From assembly GCF_004115215.2 (NCBI RefSeq), contig NW_024396725.1, positions 545,186 through 609,185 on the forward strand: DNA of 64,000 nucleotides. The letters run 5' to 3'. The position numbers and the translations under genes were made by a program. The notes under the pieces were generated by a model. That model saw only the letters and a list, made by a program, of their open reading frames with translations, was not told where the DNA came from and did no database searches. The DNA is from Ornithorhynchus anatinus (Eukaryota; Chordata; Mammalia; Monotremata; Ornithorhynchidae). Shown one piece after another: positions 9,783-21,205 of this stretch; within the stretch, counting starts at the first letter, position 1, and each line of letters begins with the position of its first letter.

Positions 9783-10909
9783 ATTCATTCATTCATTCAT
9801 TCAATAGTATTTATTGAGCACTTACTATGTGCAGAGTACTGTACTAAGCGCTTGGAATGTACAAATGGGCAACAGATAGAGACAGTTCCTGCCCCTTGAC
9901 GGGCTTACAGTCTAATTGGGGGACTCAGGCAGACAAGAACAGTAGCAATAAATGGAGTCAAGGGGAAGAACATCTCATAAAAACAATGGCAAATGAATAG
10001 AATCAGGGTGATGTACACCTCATTAAACAAAATAAAATAAATAGGGTGATGAAGATATATACAGTTGAGCAGACGAGTACAGTGCTGAGGGGGTGGGACG
10101 GGAGACAGGGAGGAGGAGAGGGAAAGGAGGGGGGGAGAGGGTTTAGCTGTGGAGAGGTGAGGGGGGGCAGTAGAAAGAGCAAAGGGAAAAAAGGGGGAGC
10201 TCAGTCTGGGAAGGCCTCTTGGAGGAGGTGAGCTTTAAGTAGGGACTTGAAGAGGGGAAGAGAATTAGATTGTCTGAGGTGAGGAGGGAGGATATTCGAG
10301 GACCGCTGGAGGATGTGGCCCAGGGGTCGACGGCGGGATAGGCGAAACCGAGGGACGGTGAGGAGGTGGGCGGCAGAGGAGCAGAGCATGCGGGGTGGGC
10401 AGTAGATAGAGAAGGGAGGAGTGGTAGGAAGGGGCAAGGTGATGGAGAGCCTTGAAGTCTAGAGTGAGAAGTTTTTGTTTTGAGCAGCGGTTGATCGGCA
10501 ACCACTGGAGGTTTTTAAGAAGGGGAGGGACATGCCCAGAGCATTTCTGCAGCAAGATGAGCCAGGCAGCAGAGTGAAGAATAGACTGCAGCGGGGAAAG
10601 AGAGGAGGAAGGGAGATCAGAGAGAAGGCTGACACAGTAGTCTAGCCGGGATATTACGAGAGCCTGTACCAGTAAGGTAGCCATTTGGGTGGAGAGGAAA
10701 GGGCGGATCTTGGCCATATTATAAAGGTGAGACCGGCAGGTCTTGGTAGCAGATCGGATGTGTGGGGTGAACGAGAGAGACGAGTCAAAGATGACACCGA
10801 GGTTGCGTGCCTGAGAGATGGGAAGGATGGTCGTACCATCCACGGTGATAGGGAAGTCAGAAAGAGGACCGGGCTTGGGAGGGAAGATGAGGAGCTCAGT
10901 TTTGGTCAT
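9783..10909 (-). repeat. Young L2 inserted in reverse
   Basis: About 1.1 kb, with the (ATTC)n tail at the left. On the minus strand 10909-10265 is open for 214 codons of ORF2 C-terminal region (MTKTELLIFPPKPGPLSDFP, then LDYCVSLLSDLP). Flanking TCCA on both sides may be a short target duplication: the empty site in unit 2 reads CCCCTCCACCCAAAG. Confidence 0.92.
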
Positions 10910-11187
10910 GGTTTTGGTCCACCCACACTGCTATCAGGTTGATCCAAGCACTTATCATATCATGCTTCAACTACTGTTTCGACCTCCAACTTGACTTCCC
11001 TGTCCCTACTTTCCCCCTCTCTAGTCCATATTTCAACCGGCTGCCCAGATCATTTCCCTAGAAAAATTCACGCATGTCTCCCCACTCCTTAAAAACCTTC
11101 AATACTTACCCATTCACCTCTGCAAGAAACAGAAACTTCTTACCTTAATCAGCTCTCAACTACCTTACTTGCTGATCTCTTCTTATT

Positions 11188-11322
11188 ACCATCACTGTTT
11201 CAAGTACTTTTTGAGTACTTACTCTGAGTCAAGCACTGTTCTAGTCACTCGGGGAGAAATATATGAATCTAGCTGGACATAATCAGGGTCTCACATGGGG
11301 CTCAAAGTCTGAGTAGTCATAA
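11188..11322 (-). repeat. MON1 fragment shared by units 1 and 2
   Basis: TACTTACTCTGAGTCAAGCA to TCACATGGGGCTCAAAGTCT, headless. The same insertion is at 22640-22785 in unit 2 and is absent from unit 4 near 38745. Confidence 0.75.
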
Positions 11323-11808
11323 TCCAACAAATACACTTCACTCCTCTAACACTAACTGACTCTACTCCAACTCCTCTTTTGCAATGCACAGTCCTTGCCC
11401 ATTTCCTCCCTCTGGCCTGGAACATCCTCCCCTTTCTCATCTCACAGACCACCACTCTCCCTAGCTTCAGAGCCATCCTAAAATCACACCCCCCCCCAAG
11501 AGACCTTCCCCTACTATGACTTCATTTATCTTATTCACTCCGCCTTCTACATCCCCTATGCCTTTAACCCTAGACTCCCTAGACACTTGAGATTCACACT
11601 ACCTTCATCCTGACTGCAGTTATGTACATATATTTATACCCTGTCATTTGCCCTAGCTATAATTTATTTCACTGTCTTTCTTCCCCACTAAACTGAAAGC
11701 TTCTTGTGGGTAAGAGTTCAACTCATATGGATTGTACTCTCCCAATAGCATAGTACAGTGTCTTACGCACAAGAAGTCCTCAATAAATACCACTGACTGA
11801 GAGATTAA

Positions 11809-12146
11809 TTTCCCACTCTCATTCTCCATCCTTCTCTTTCTTTTTCTCTTTCCTTTCTTATTCTCTTCCTACTCGTTTTCCCTTCCTTTGTTTCATTTCT
11901 TAGTTTCTGTTCCTCTCTCTTACTCTTAGGCCTCTTTGTCCACGTATCACTTTTTCTCTCCTCCTTCCTACTCTCTCCTTTTTCTTTCTCACTCTATTCA
12001 ACTTGCTCTGGCCCCTGTTCTCTTTCCCTCTCCCTTTCTCTCCCTCTCCCTATCTCTATCATTCCCTCTTTCCCTCCCTCTCTCTCACACACTTGATCTA
12101 TTGTTTCTCTTCCCCTTTCTCTTTCACTCTCTCCTACCTTTAGTAG
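11809..12146 (+). repeat. CT-rich tract and 3' splice site of V1R-2
   Basis: About 340 bp of CTCTTTCC-type pyrimidines ending CTACCTTTAGTAG. By alignment to V1R-3, the acceptor AG is at 12143 or 12146, about 35 bp before the ATG. Confidence 0.65.
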
Positions 12147-12179
12147 GCCTCCTCTTCTTCAGACTGAGAACCCTTACGA

Positions 12180-13099
12180 ATGGACGTCCGTGACATTTCC
12201 TTTGGGACTCTGCTGCTGTTACAGACCAGCACTGGGGTGTTAGTAAATGTCTTCCTCCTCCTGTTTTATACTCACATGATCTCCTTCAGTCACAAGATCA
12301 GCTCCTCAGACTTGATCTACACTCACTTGGCCCTGGCCAACACCATCATTTTTTTCACCTATGGAATCTCAGAATTTCTGCATGGGGAGGAAAAAAATTC
12401 TTGGATGAGATAGGATGTAAAATCATCTTATATATTTACCGGGTGTCCTGGGGTCTTGTCATCTGCACCACTTGCTTCTTGAGCGTCTTCTAGGCCATCA
12501 CCATCAGCCCCAGCACCTCCCAGTGGTCATGGGTCTAAGCTCAATTACCCAAGTGTGTTGTCCCCTCCTTGGTCTTTTTCTGAGTGCTCAATTTGCTGAT
12601 CGACATTAATACACTGATATATGCAACCGGCCCCCAGAACAGCACCACCGTTCGTATTACATATGAGCTTAATTATTGTTCAATAATCATTCTTCATACG
12701 GAGGTTGCCTTGGTAAATGCTATTTCCCTTTCTGGCCGTGATCTTATATTTGCAGCGATCATGAGCGTGGCCAAGCGGCTACATGGTCATTGTTCTGCAC
12801 AGGCACCACCGACAGGTCCGACACCTCCACGGGCCCTGCTACTCCCCCAGACAGTTGCCTGACATCCGAGCGGCCAAGAGGGTCATCATCCTGGTCACCC
12901 TCTATTTCCTCCTTTACGGCCGCCAGTCCATCATGTTCAGTGTTTTACTCAACATGAAAGAAAAGTCTCCTCTGCTGGTGAAAGCCCACCAGCTTTTGGT
13001 ATTCACCTTCTCATCTGTATGTCCATTCCTGGTGATTTGCAGCGACAGGAGATGAGAATATTCTGGAAAAAGGAATTTCCTGTGCACAAAGTGCCTTAG
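12180..13099 (+). pseudogene. V1R-2, vomeronasal type 1 receptor pseudogene
   Basis: Starts MDVRDISFGTLLLLQTSTGV at 12180. V1R landmarks: FLLLFYTHMISFSHK (TM1/loop 1), LIYTHLALANTIIF (TM2), GCKIILYIYRV and VICTTCFLSVF (TM3), LNLLIDINTLIYATGPQNST (TM4 to loop 2), LHRHHRQVRHLHGP (loop 3), AAKRVIILVTLYFLLYGRQ (TM6), SVCPFLVICSDRR (TM7). Frameshifts lie in loop 1/TM3 near 12390, before LHRHH near 12775 and at the C-terminus after DRR near 13050. In-frame stops lie between TM3 and TM4 (12491-12585). Clearly dead and older than V1R-1. Unit 1 promoter block lies 4.9 kb upstream. Confidence 0.93.
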
Positions 13100-13540
13100 A
13101 AGCCGCCTGTCCTCCCTCTGTGATCTCCTGAGCTGGAAGTGACCAGATTTCCTGATTCGGGTCTACCCATACAGATGGGGGGAACCGCCAGCAGTCATTC
13201 CAAGGACTGGCAGAGACAGCAGCTGTGGAGGGAGTTGTAGCTTTCACATAAAAGGTGAACTCTGCCCTCCCCACCTCCCTTTAATCACTAGACTGGAAGG
13301 GCAAGTTCTGGAGAAGCCATGCAAAAGTGGGAATGGCTGCCACTGCTCTGATGTTATCAGTTAGATTTCCCTGGCCGCACACTTCTGCCTTTCAGTGTCT
13401 AATCTGGTTGTCCCGATTAGGTCCTGTCCATGAGATCCATCTAAACATCTTTAGATACTGTTCCCTCACTAACTCTTAAATTTCTCTGTCCAACTTCACT
13501 CTCCTCACCTGCTCTCTGTCCCACACATCCACTCCCTGAA
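13100..13540 (+). other. 3' flank of V1R-2, paralogous to V1R-4 flank
   Basis: Shares GCAGAGACAGCAGC-like, TGTAGCTTTCACATAA, ATCACTAGACTGGAA and TTTCCCTGGCC segments with 31530-31720, downstream of V1R-4. The duplication unit therefore extends past the coding exon. Confidence 0.6.
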
Positions 13541-13542
13541 AA

Positions 13543-13785
13543 TTCACTCATTCAATCATGTTTCCTGAGCACTTACTGTGGGCAGAGCACTGTACTAAGC
13601 ACTTGGGAGAGTACAATACAGCAATAAACAGACACATTCCCTGCCCACAATGAGCTCACCGTCTGGAGGCGGGAGCTAGACATCAGTAGAAATAAATTAA
13701 TTACAGATATGAACATAAGTGCTGCGGGGCTGGAAGGGGGTTAGGACAAAGGGAGAAAATCAGGGTAATGCAGAAGAGAGTGGAA
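13543..13785 (-). repeat. L2 3' end, minus strand
   Basis: CATTCAATCATGTTTCCTGA, then GCAGAGCACTGTACTAAGCA and GGGAGAGTACAATACAGCAA. Older subfamily. Confidence 0.85.
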
Positions 13786-13799
13786 GAAGAGGAAAGGGA

Positions 13800-14200
13800 A
13801 TCTGTCCTGTTCCCTCTCAGAGACCTACGATCTGTTAACCTGCCTTGTTTCGATGCACAACTTGATGCCCTCAATTACTCTCTCCCCTTTCAAAGCCATA
13901 TTGAAGGCACATCTCGTCCAAGAGACTTTCCCAAACTAACCCCTCTTTCACTTTTCTTCCACTAGACCTCTGCAATGTCCGGACTTGTTCTCTTTATTCA
14001 TACCTTCTCCCAGCCTCATAGCACTTATGTACGTATCTGTAATTATATTTATTTATATTCATGTTCATCTCCCCCTCTAGACTTTAAGCTCATTGCAGAC
14101 AGGGAATGTGTCCGTTATATTGTGATATTACACTTTCCCAAACGCTTAGTACGGCGATCTACACACAGTAAGCACTCAACAAATAGGATTGCCTGATTGT
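13800..14200 (+). repeat. L2 3' end
   Basis: CCTTTCAAAGCCATATTGAA to AAGCACTCAACAAATAGGAT; diverged. Confidence 0.8.
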
Positions 14201-14937
14201 TTTCTGCACTGAACTAAACGCCCTTGCTCCATTTTTCCTCCACTGATCTTGTACTGTAAGAATATGCTTTGACAAAGGAAAGGTGATGTATGTCAGTCCA
14301 CTATCAGAACTCGGGAAAGCCAGGTTTACTTAAGAATGTAAGGCAGAATGCCAGGAGTGCAGATAAATATGTAAGGCAGAAGACGAGGAGTAAGATGAAA
14401 AGCTAGGTTTGTGAAATATTGAGCAAGAACCCATTACACACCCTGACTAAAACCGGTTGAGACCAGGAGATGGGGGACCCCTCCAGAGAGCAATGGACTC
14501 TGGGCCACCCAAGAAACCAATCACAGAAGGACTCAGATGGAGGAAGGGAACCCACAGCAGAAAGAATACCGGACCTGAGAGTAGGTGTATCCAAGTGAAT
14601 AGATTGTATCGGTTAAGATGACTGTCTTCAGTTGATGCTGTATCTGATAGAGATCACCCATCAGATCAAGACTGATGTGATATTCCTCCCTCATATGTTG
14701 GCAATGAACTGGAATCATTGATTCGGAGCATCTCCGCATTGTAGTCTTGTGGTGTCCTGATTGTCACTTCTGAATGCCGTCTCAGTGTGGATGTACAGCA
14801 TCGGCCCTAAGGGGATAATATCTCCGGAGGTTAATACATTCCACCAACCCACAGCCCTCGGTCACAACCGCAATATACATCCTCAGCTCCTGTCAACAAG
14901 AATCAGATTGTTGCTTGGCAGAAATCCAGACACGAGG
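14201..14937. other. Unrecognised unique sequence
   Basis: About 740 bp with no MON1, L2 or receptor similarity and a more even base composition than its surroundings. A near-repeated phrase AATGTAAGGCAGAA / ATATGTAAGGCAGAA occurs at about 14335 and 14370. No convincing reading frame. Confidence 0.5.
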
Positions 14938-15863
14938 CCAACTTCACCTCTACAATATCGCCAAGATCCGCCCAAAGGGCTACCTTACTGTTACAGGCTC
15001 TCGTTATATCCCGGCTAGACTACTGTGTCAGCCTTCTCTCTGACCTCCCTTCCTCCTCTCTCGCCCCGCTCCAGTCTATTCTTCACTCCGCTGCCCGGCT
15101 CATCTTCCTGCAGAAACGATCTGGGCATGTCACTCCCCTTCTTAAACAACTCCAGTGGTTGCCTATCAACCTCCGCTCCAAACAAAAACTCCTCACTCTA
15201 GGCTTCAAGGCTCTCCATCACCTTGCCCCTTCCTACCTCTCCTCCCTTCTCTCTTTCTACCACCCACCCCGCACGCTCCGCTCCTCTGCCGCCCACCTCC
15301 TCACCGTCCCTCGGTCTCGCCTATCCCGCCGTCGACCCGTGGGCCACATCCTCCCGCGGTCCTGGAATGCCCTCCCTCCTCACCTCCGCCAAACTGATTC
15401 TCTTTCCCTCTTCAAAACCCTACTTAAAACTCACCTCCTCCAAGAGGCCTTCCCAGACTGAGCTCCTCTTCTCCCTCTACTCCCTCTGCCACCCCCCCTT
15501 TACCTCTCCGCAGCTAAACCCCCTTTTTCCCCTTTTCCCTCTGCTCCTCCACCTCTCCCTTCCCATCCCCACAGCACTGTACTCGTCCGCTCAACTGTAT
15601 ATATTTTCATTACCCTATTTATTTTGTTAATGAATTGTACATCGCCTTGATTCTATTTAGTTGCCATTGTTTTTACGAGATGTTCTTCCCCTTGACTCTA
15701 TTTATTGCCATTGTTCTTGTCTGTCCATCTCCCCCGATTAGACTGTAAGCCCGTCAAACGGCAGGGACTGTCTCTATCTGTTGCCGACTTGTTCATCCCA
15801 AGCGCTTAGTACAGTGCTCTGCACATAGTAAGCGCTCAATAAATACTATTGAATGAATGAACT
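14938..15863 (+). repeat. Young L2, 5'-truncated
   Basis: About 925 bp from TACAATATCGCCAAGATCCG to GAATGAATGAAC. It encodes GFKALHHLAPSYLSSLLS and the ORF2 end EAFPD. Unusual shared variants (CGTCAAACGGCAG, GTTCATCCCAAGC, TATTTAGTTGCC) tie it to the insertion at 59089-59436. Confidence 0.92.
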
Positions 15864-16800
15864 TTATCCACTCCTGTTCTAACTCTGCCCTCTCCCTGAC
15901 CTGACAATAATATTTCTCCATCCTCACTGACTCTAGTGCCCATGAAACTCCCTCATCCAACTCCCTATTCCTTCACCGCCCCCATCCTTTGCCCCTCATC
16001 ACCTAGCCACCGCTTTAACAGATAAAATTTGCCAGTATCAGGCACAATCTCTCTTAACTCTTCCTTGCTCCACTCCAGTCCCTCCAACTTCTTGCCCCTT
16101 CTTCAACTCTCCCATCTCTATTAGAATCTCTAGAAGAGATTGCCTGTCTCCTCTCAAAACCTGTCTCCTCTCAAAATCTACCTCCTCTATCTGCACCTCC
16201 AACCCCATTCCTCAGCACTCTATCAAATCACTTGCCAATTTTCCCTTCCTTCATCATCATCTTGAACGTTTCATCTAATGGCTCCTTCCTTTCTCCTTTC
16301 AAACATGATCGTATACCCCCTTTCCTGAAAAAAAATCAGCACTTAGCCCATGGCTTCATCCAGTTGTCGTTCCACCTCTCAAAACTCCTTGAGTGAGTTC
16401 TTACACCCACTACCTCCACTTTCTCTCCTCTAATTCTTTCTTTTTGACCCCCTCCAATCTGGCTTCCTCTCCCTTTGTGGGAAAAGGGAGATTGATAGTA
16501 CCCTGGTGGCCCAGTACAACTGGCTCGACTCTTTCTGAATCTTTCTTTGACCCTCAACAAAGTCAACAGGATACTCACACTTCTCAGCGTGTATATGCAT
16601 ATTCTTCCACTTTTCCATTTCCTCCTTTGGTAATTTATTTCAGTATATGTCTCACCCTCCAAACTATAAGTCCCTTGTGGGCAGGAATCATGTCTACCAA
16701 CTCTGTTTTATCATATCCTCCAAAGTGCTTAATACAGAGATCATCACACAATATCTGCTCAGTAGATACCATTGATTGATTAATTCATTCCTTGATTGGT
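15864..16800 (+). repeat. Old L2: ORF2 5' part plus tail
   Basis: Diverged L2 carrying the region before the reverse transcriptase (CCTTTCCTGAAAAAAAATCA ... CCCTCCAATCTGGCTTCC, coding for a DPLQSGF-like peptide). It then jumps to the 3' tail (GGCAGGAATCATGTCTACCA ... ATTGATTGATTAATTC). The catalytic RT core is missing. The equivalent in unit 4 is the longer element at 32755-35395. Confidence 0.75.
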
Positions 16801-17010
16801 CACTTATCTCTCTTGGAAACACTAAACAACCTTGTTTTCCCTAGTTTAGTTCTCTCCTGATTGTTCTATCTCTCTCCCCACTCGTCAGTATCAGGCAATG
16901 AATCACCTTTCAACTCTCACCCCAGAACCAGTGTGACCCACAAAGCATGGTTTTCCCATGCTTCTACTCAGCACATGATTGTATAATTCATCTATTCTTT
17001 TGATTTTTTT

Positions 17011-17283
17011 TAAAAAAAAACTTTTATGGTATTTGTTAAGTGCTTACTTTGTGCCAGGCACTATACTAAGCATCAGGGTAAATACAAGCTAGTGAGGTTG
17101 GACACAGTCCCTGTCCCACTTAGGGCTCCCAGCTTTAATCCCTGTTTTACAGATGAGGCCCACAGAAGTGAAGTGACTTGCCCAGTGTCACCCAGCAGAC
17201 AAGTGATGGAGCTGGGATTCGAATCCAGTCTTTCTGACTCTCAGGCTTATGCCCTCTCCACTAGATCATTCTGCTTCTCACTT
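17011..17283 (-). repeat. MON1 SINE in unit 2 promoter block
   Basis: TTATGGTATTTGTTAAGTGC to TTCTGCTTCTC, after an A/T run. Full-length. Confidence 0.9.
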
Positions 17284-17514
17284 GCTGCTATCACCCCTTT
17301 GGAGAAGATTCCTACGTGCATATCACAAGCTCCGACCTCACTCCTGCTATGGGGTCTGTCATCTATGGTGCTGAGGGAGCTGAACCCAGGACTGGAGAAT
17401 CTGTGTCCATGTATGACACTGGGTATGAGAGTATCAGACACACACTAGAGATTCAGGCTTAACTCCTGGCTGAACCAGGCACGGCGAGGGAGCTAGGATG
17501 TCCCTGGTGCTGCA

Positions 17515-17552
17515 GGATAATAAGCGCTTAACAAATACCATAATTATTATTA
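17515..17552 (+). repeat. MON1 3' tail fragment
   Basis: ATAATAAGCGCTTAACAAAT then ACCATAATTATTATTAT: only the last 38 bp of a MON1, replacing several hundred bp of the block found in other units. Confidence 0.75.
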
Positions 17553-17640
17553 TATATTCTGCCTCAGCCATGTTCTTCTAGAGTTTCCCTCCCAGACAAC
17601 AGGAGTGACAGAGACAGGTGAGTAGGATAAAGTTTTCAAT

Positions 17641-18308
17641 CTGTCAGTGTGGTTTTAAGGTCAGTTCTGGATGGGGAAGATTCAATGGGAGAAGGGTTTT
17701 GTATGCTGGGCTCAGTGAGTGATGGTGGAATTGTTTGACAATGGGACGATGGGAGTGAAACAGGGGATGAGCCTCTGGCCCAGGAGAAGTGGAGAGGAGA
17801 TGGGAGCAGTGATCAGAGGGGAAAGTTAATAATGATGATGATGGTGATGATGATAACAATAACAATAATACTTGTTAAGTGCTTGAGATGTGTCAGGCAC
17901 TATTCTAAGTCCTGGGGTGGATACAAGTTAATCAGGTTGGACACAGTCCCTGTCCCACATGGGGCTCACACTCTTAATCCCCATTTTACAGATGAGGAGA
18001 CTGAGGCCCAGAGAAGTGAAGTGACTTGTCCAGGGTCACACAGCAGACAAGTGAAAGAACCGGGAATGGAATCCAGGTTTTTCTGATTCCCAGGGCTGTG
18101 CTCTATCCACTAAGCCATGCTGCTTCTCCTGAAGGTTTATGTTGCATGATCCTCCCTGCTGCACCAAAATCACTAGCCCACTATCCTTACTCCAGTGGGG
18201 CGGTGTTGGGTAGGGATGAACCAGCTATACTGTTTTGGATCCCCAATCTCCTTCAAGCTCAGTCCAAATTCCTATCAGGCTTCCCCTTCAAGTTGAGCCC
18301 TGCTGTCA
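17641..18308 (+). other. Unit 2 intron, left part
   Basis: Aligns with 7260-7880 (GGGGAAGATTCA, GGGCTCAGTGAGTGATGG, GAGTGAAACAGGG). Similarity to units 1 and 4 stops near 18308 and resumes near 21373. Confidence 0.6.
17826..18128 (-). repeat. MON1 SINE, minus, unit 2 intron
   Basis: AATAATGATGATGATGG-rich tail, TGTCAGGCACTATTCTAAGT, ending AAGCCATGCTGCTTCTCC. Lies near, not at, the MON1 of unit 1. Confidence 0.9.
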
Positions 18309-18548
18309 CAAGTCATCAAGACCTAGGTTTGGAGATCTGACATTCACCCTCGGGAATTAAACAGACCAGCCATGCCTAGCCATTTAGAATACAAGTGTCT
18401 TCATTCAGCTGCCTGCATTCATAGTACCAGAGAAGTAGGAACCTACGCAAAGGACAGGATCACTAATATTCAACCCACTGGCTTTTTGAAGCCGCTCACA
18501 GTCATCTTGTTTTTCCGGAAGAAAAATGAGGCAAAGAAAAACAAAGAT

Positions 18549-18590
18549 GGAGAGAGAGAGAGAGAGAGAAAGCGAGAGAGAGAGAAAGAT
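18549..18590 (+). repeat. (GA)n microsatellite
   Basis: GAGAGAGAGAGAGAGAGA followed by an interrupted second run. Confidence 0.9.
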
Positions 18591-19519
18591 AAATCTGTTA
18601 TAACCCATTTCTGAGGGTAATGCAGGTAAACACATAGCACCAAATCCTTAAGGAAGCAGCATTGCTTAGTGGCTAGAGTATGGTCCTAGGAGTGACACGG
18701 CCCTAAGGAGGAAGTTCATCCGTGGGCACTTAGATCCAGACACGGAAGAATGAAACAAATGGACTCACTGACTTTTGCTACAAAAACTATGGCTTTAGAA
18801 TATATATATATAAACATATGAAAAAAGCTATGCAGTGCATACAACATATCCAAACATCGAATCCAAGGTATTATATACCTTAGGGTCCTACAAGCAAAAT
18901 TACTACATATTACATCCCCTAGAATCCCAGTGTCTCACCCTACTGCAGAGTCGTTCTATGCATACACCAACCTCACCCAGATGGACTTTTCCTCTCTAAT
19001 ACTCGGCTGGTCCCTTACCCTTAGACCGGGCATCCCCAGATGAGCCAAGACACTCCGGACTATCCTAGCCTCCCCTCCAGGTTACAAGGAGAAGCAGTTA
19101 TCCCAGGTACACATAGCTTTTATTGCGGGAGACGTGGAGGTGGAAGCTGGGTGTTTGCATTTCTCTGAGCAACCGGATGAATGAAGCGAATCATCCCCAT
19201 TTCTTGAAACAGATTGCCTGTCTGTAACCTATAACACTGAGCTTCTTCCTCATGGACCCTAATCAACATACCAGCATTTTTCATGGAAATACAAGGCAGC
19301 GAAGATTTTGGGGAATTTCAGTGAGATGTTCATTCCCTGTTATGTGCAACCTTGGGCCATTTCTGCAAAATTGGCCTCTAACTACAATTCCTTCACTCCC
19401 CATATGGAAACAACTAAGAGAATGTAACAATTCCTGGATAACAGAGGAGACAGTAAGCCTCTTCCAAAATGGAGTCAGTTTGGTTCGCTGTGGTCCGGCA
19501 ACTGTGAACATGACTCAGG

Positions 19520-19757
19520 CCGGTCAGAAGGACATGGGCACTAATCCCAGCTTCACCATTTGTCAGCTATGGGACCTTGGGCAAGTGACTTAATTTCTCT
19601 GGGTTTCATTTACCTCATATGTAAAATGGGGATCAAGGCTGTGAGCACTATGTGGGACAGGGACTGTGTCCAAACTAATTAATTTGTATATACCCCAGTG
19701 CTTAGAACAGTACTTGGGATATAGTATGCACTAAACAAGTACCATTATTATTATTAG
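19520..19757 (+). repeat. MON1 SINE, head-truncated
   Basis: CAGCTATGGGACCTTGGGCA, TGTAAAATGGGGATCAAGGC, ending CAAGTACCATTATTATTATT. Confidence 0.88.
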
Positions 19758-20146
19758 GGGACATACCTTGAGGTCAGTTATGTGGGTTCCTATCCCAGAG
19801 AAGGACCCCCTAGCTCTCTTCTAGGATAACAGCAACGAGATACTCCCATTCTTAGTGGGCTCTAATGGTATTACCAGTACTGACCATACCACACTCTAGT
19901 CCTGCTATGAATAGCTGCCTCCTGGGTGCTGATTTTTATAAGTATTTGGCCTATCTAGACTCTCCACTCGGGTGGTGCACTGAGGCATGTTCTCGGCTAA
20001 TCAGGACAGCTGTGGTCGAATACCACCCTTCTGGGGATCTTTACACTGAATATCAGCAATATAGTCGCAGGTTACACCCTTACTCTGTTGACAGCGCTTG
20101 TGAGGACACTCCACTCTCCATTTTCTGGGTTCCTTGCATTTGCTTT

Positions 20147-21205
20147 CATTCATTCATTCATTCATTCATTCATTCATTCCTATTTATTAAGTGCTTACTG
20201 AGTGCGGAGCACTGTACTAAGTGCTTGGAAAGTACAGTTCAGTAATAAAGAGAGACTATTCCTTACCACACCAGGCTTACAGTCCAGAAGGGGGGAGACA
20301 GACATCATAACAAGTAAACAGGCATCAATATAAATAAATAGAATTGTAGACATATGCATATATATATATAAGTGCTATGGGGTGGGGAGAGGGAGGAAGA
20401 GCAAAGGGAGTGAGTCGAGGTGACGAGGAAGGGAGAGGGAGCTAAGGAAAATGGGGGCTTAGTCTGGGAAGGCCTCTTGGAGGAGGTTAGCCTTCAGTAG
20501 GCCTAGGAAGGGGTGAAGAGTGATTGGTGGATTTGAGGGGGGGAGGGCGTTCCAAGCCAAAGTTAGGGCATGGGCAAAGGGTCGACAGTGGGACAGGCGA
20601 GATCGAGGCACAGTGAGAAAGTTAGTGGCAGAGAAGCGCAGTGTGCGGGCTGGGATGTAGTAGGAGAGAAGGGAGGTGAGATAAGAAGGGGCAAGGTGAT
20701 GGAGAGCTTTGAAGCCAGTAGTGAGGAGATTTTGTTTATTACAGAAGTTGATAGGAAATCACTGGAGATTTTAGAGGAGGGGGGTGACATGCCCTGAAAG
20801 TTTCTGTAGAAAGATAGCAATAATAATAATTATAATGATGGTATTTGTTAAATGCTTACTATGTGCCAAGCACTGTTCTAAGCCCTGGGGGAAATAGCAG
20901 GTAATCAGATTGTACCACGTGGGGCTCACACTCTTAATCCCCATTTTACAGATGAGGTAACTGAGGCACAGAGAAGTTGAGTGACTTGCCCAAAGTCACA
21001 CAGCTGTCAGGTGGCAGAGCCCGAATTAAAACCCACAACCTCTGACTCCCAAGTCCGTGTTCTTTCCACAAAGCCACGCCACTTCCAGGCAGCAGAGTGA
21101 AGTGTGGACTGAAGTGGGGAGAGGGAGGAGGTTGGGAAGTCACAGAGGCTGATGCAGTAATCCATTTGGGACAGGATGAGTGATTGCACTAATGTGGTAA
21201 CTTTC
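20147..21205 (-). repeat. L2, minus, split by MON1
   Basis: Starts with seven ATTC units. 3' UTR and ORF2 end read in reverse (GGGAAGGCCTCTTGGAGGAG, AGGGTCGACAGTGGGACAGG). The right part after 21087 is GCAGAGTGAAGTGTGGACTG. It differs clearly from the young copies. Confidence 0.85.
20817..21086 (-). repeat. MON1 SINE inserted in L2
   Basis: AATAATAATTATAATGATGG to AAAGCCACGCCACTTC; full-length, head intact. Confidence 0.9.

Larger units (their letters stand above)
9601..11808 (+). repeat. Old L2, ancestral to units 1, 2 and 4
   Basis: Diverged plus-strand L2: TGATCCAAGCACTTATCATA, CCTAGAAAAATTCACGC, and a 3' end CTCAATAAATACCACTGACT. Interrupted by a younger reverse L2 (9783-10909) and a MON1 fragment (11188-11322). 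Counterparts: 22151-23570 and 38276-39225. Confidence 0.8.
16801..17640 (+). promoter_or_regulatory. V1R promoter/5' exon block, unit 2 (rearranged)
   Basis: Homologous to the unit 1 block: GACCCACAAAGC at 16935, GGAGAAGATTCCTACGTGCA, and GAGACAG|GTGAGTAGGATAAA with a near-consensus 5' splice site at 17617/17618. A MON1 lies at 17011-17283. The middle of the block (homeodomain-like site, CA run, palindrome) is absent and replaced by a MON1 3' tail (17515-17552). A TATATATTCTGCC stretch remains where other units have GATAAATGCTG. Likely 5' exon of V1R-3, 6.4 kb upstream, but the promoter is probably impaired. Confidence 0.5.

Noticed and set aside
19128-19151. Peptide-like GDVEVEAG resembling the start of a 2A-type motif found in some LINEs
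   Set aside because: Lacks the essential NPGP and has no LINE sequence next to it; a match this short is expected by chance.
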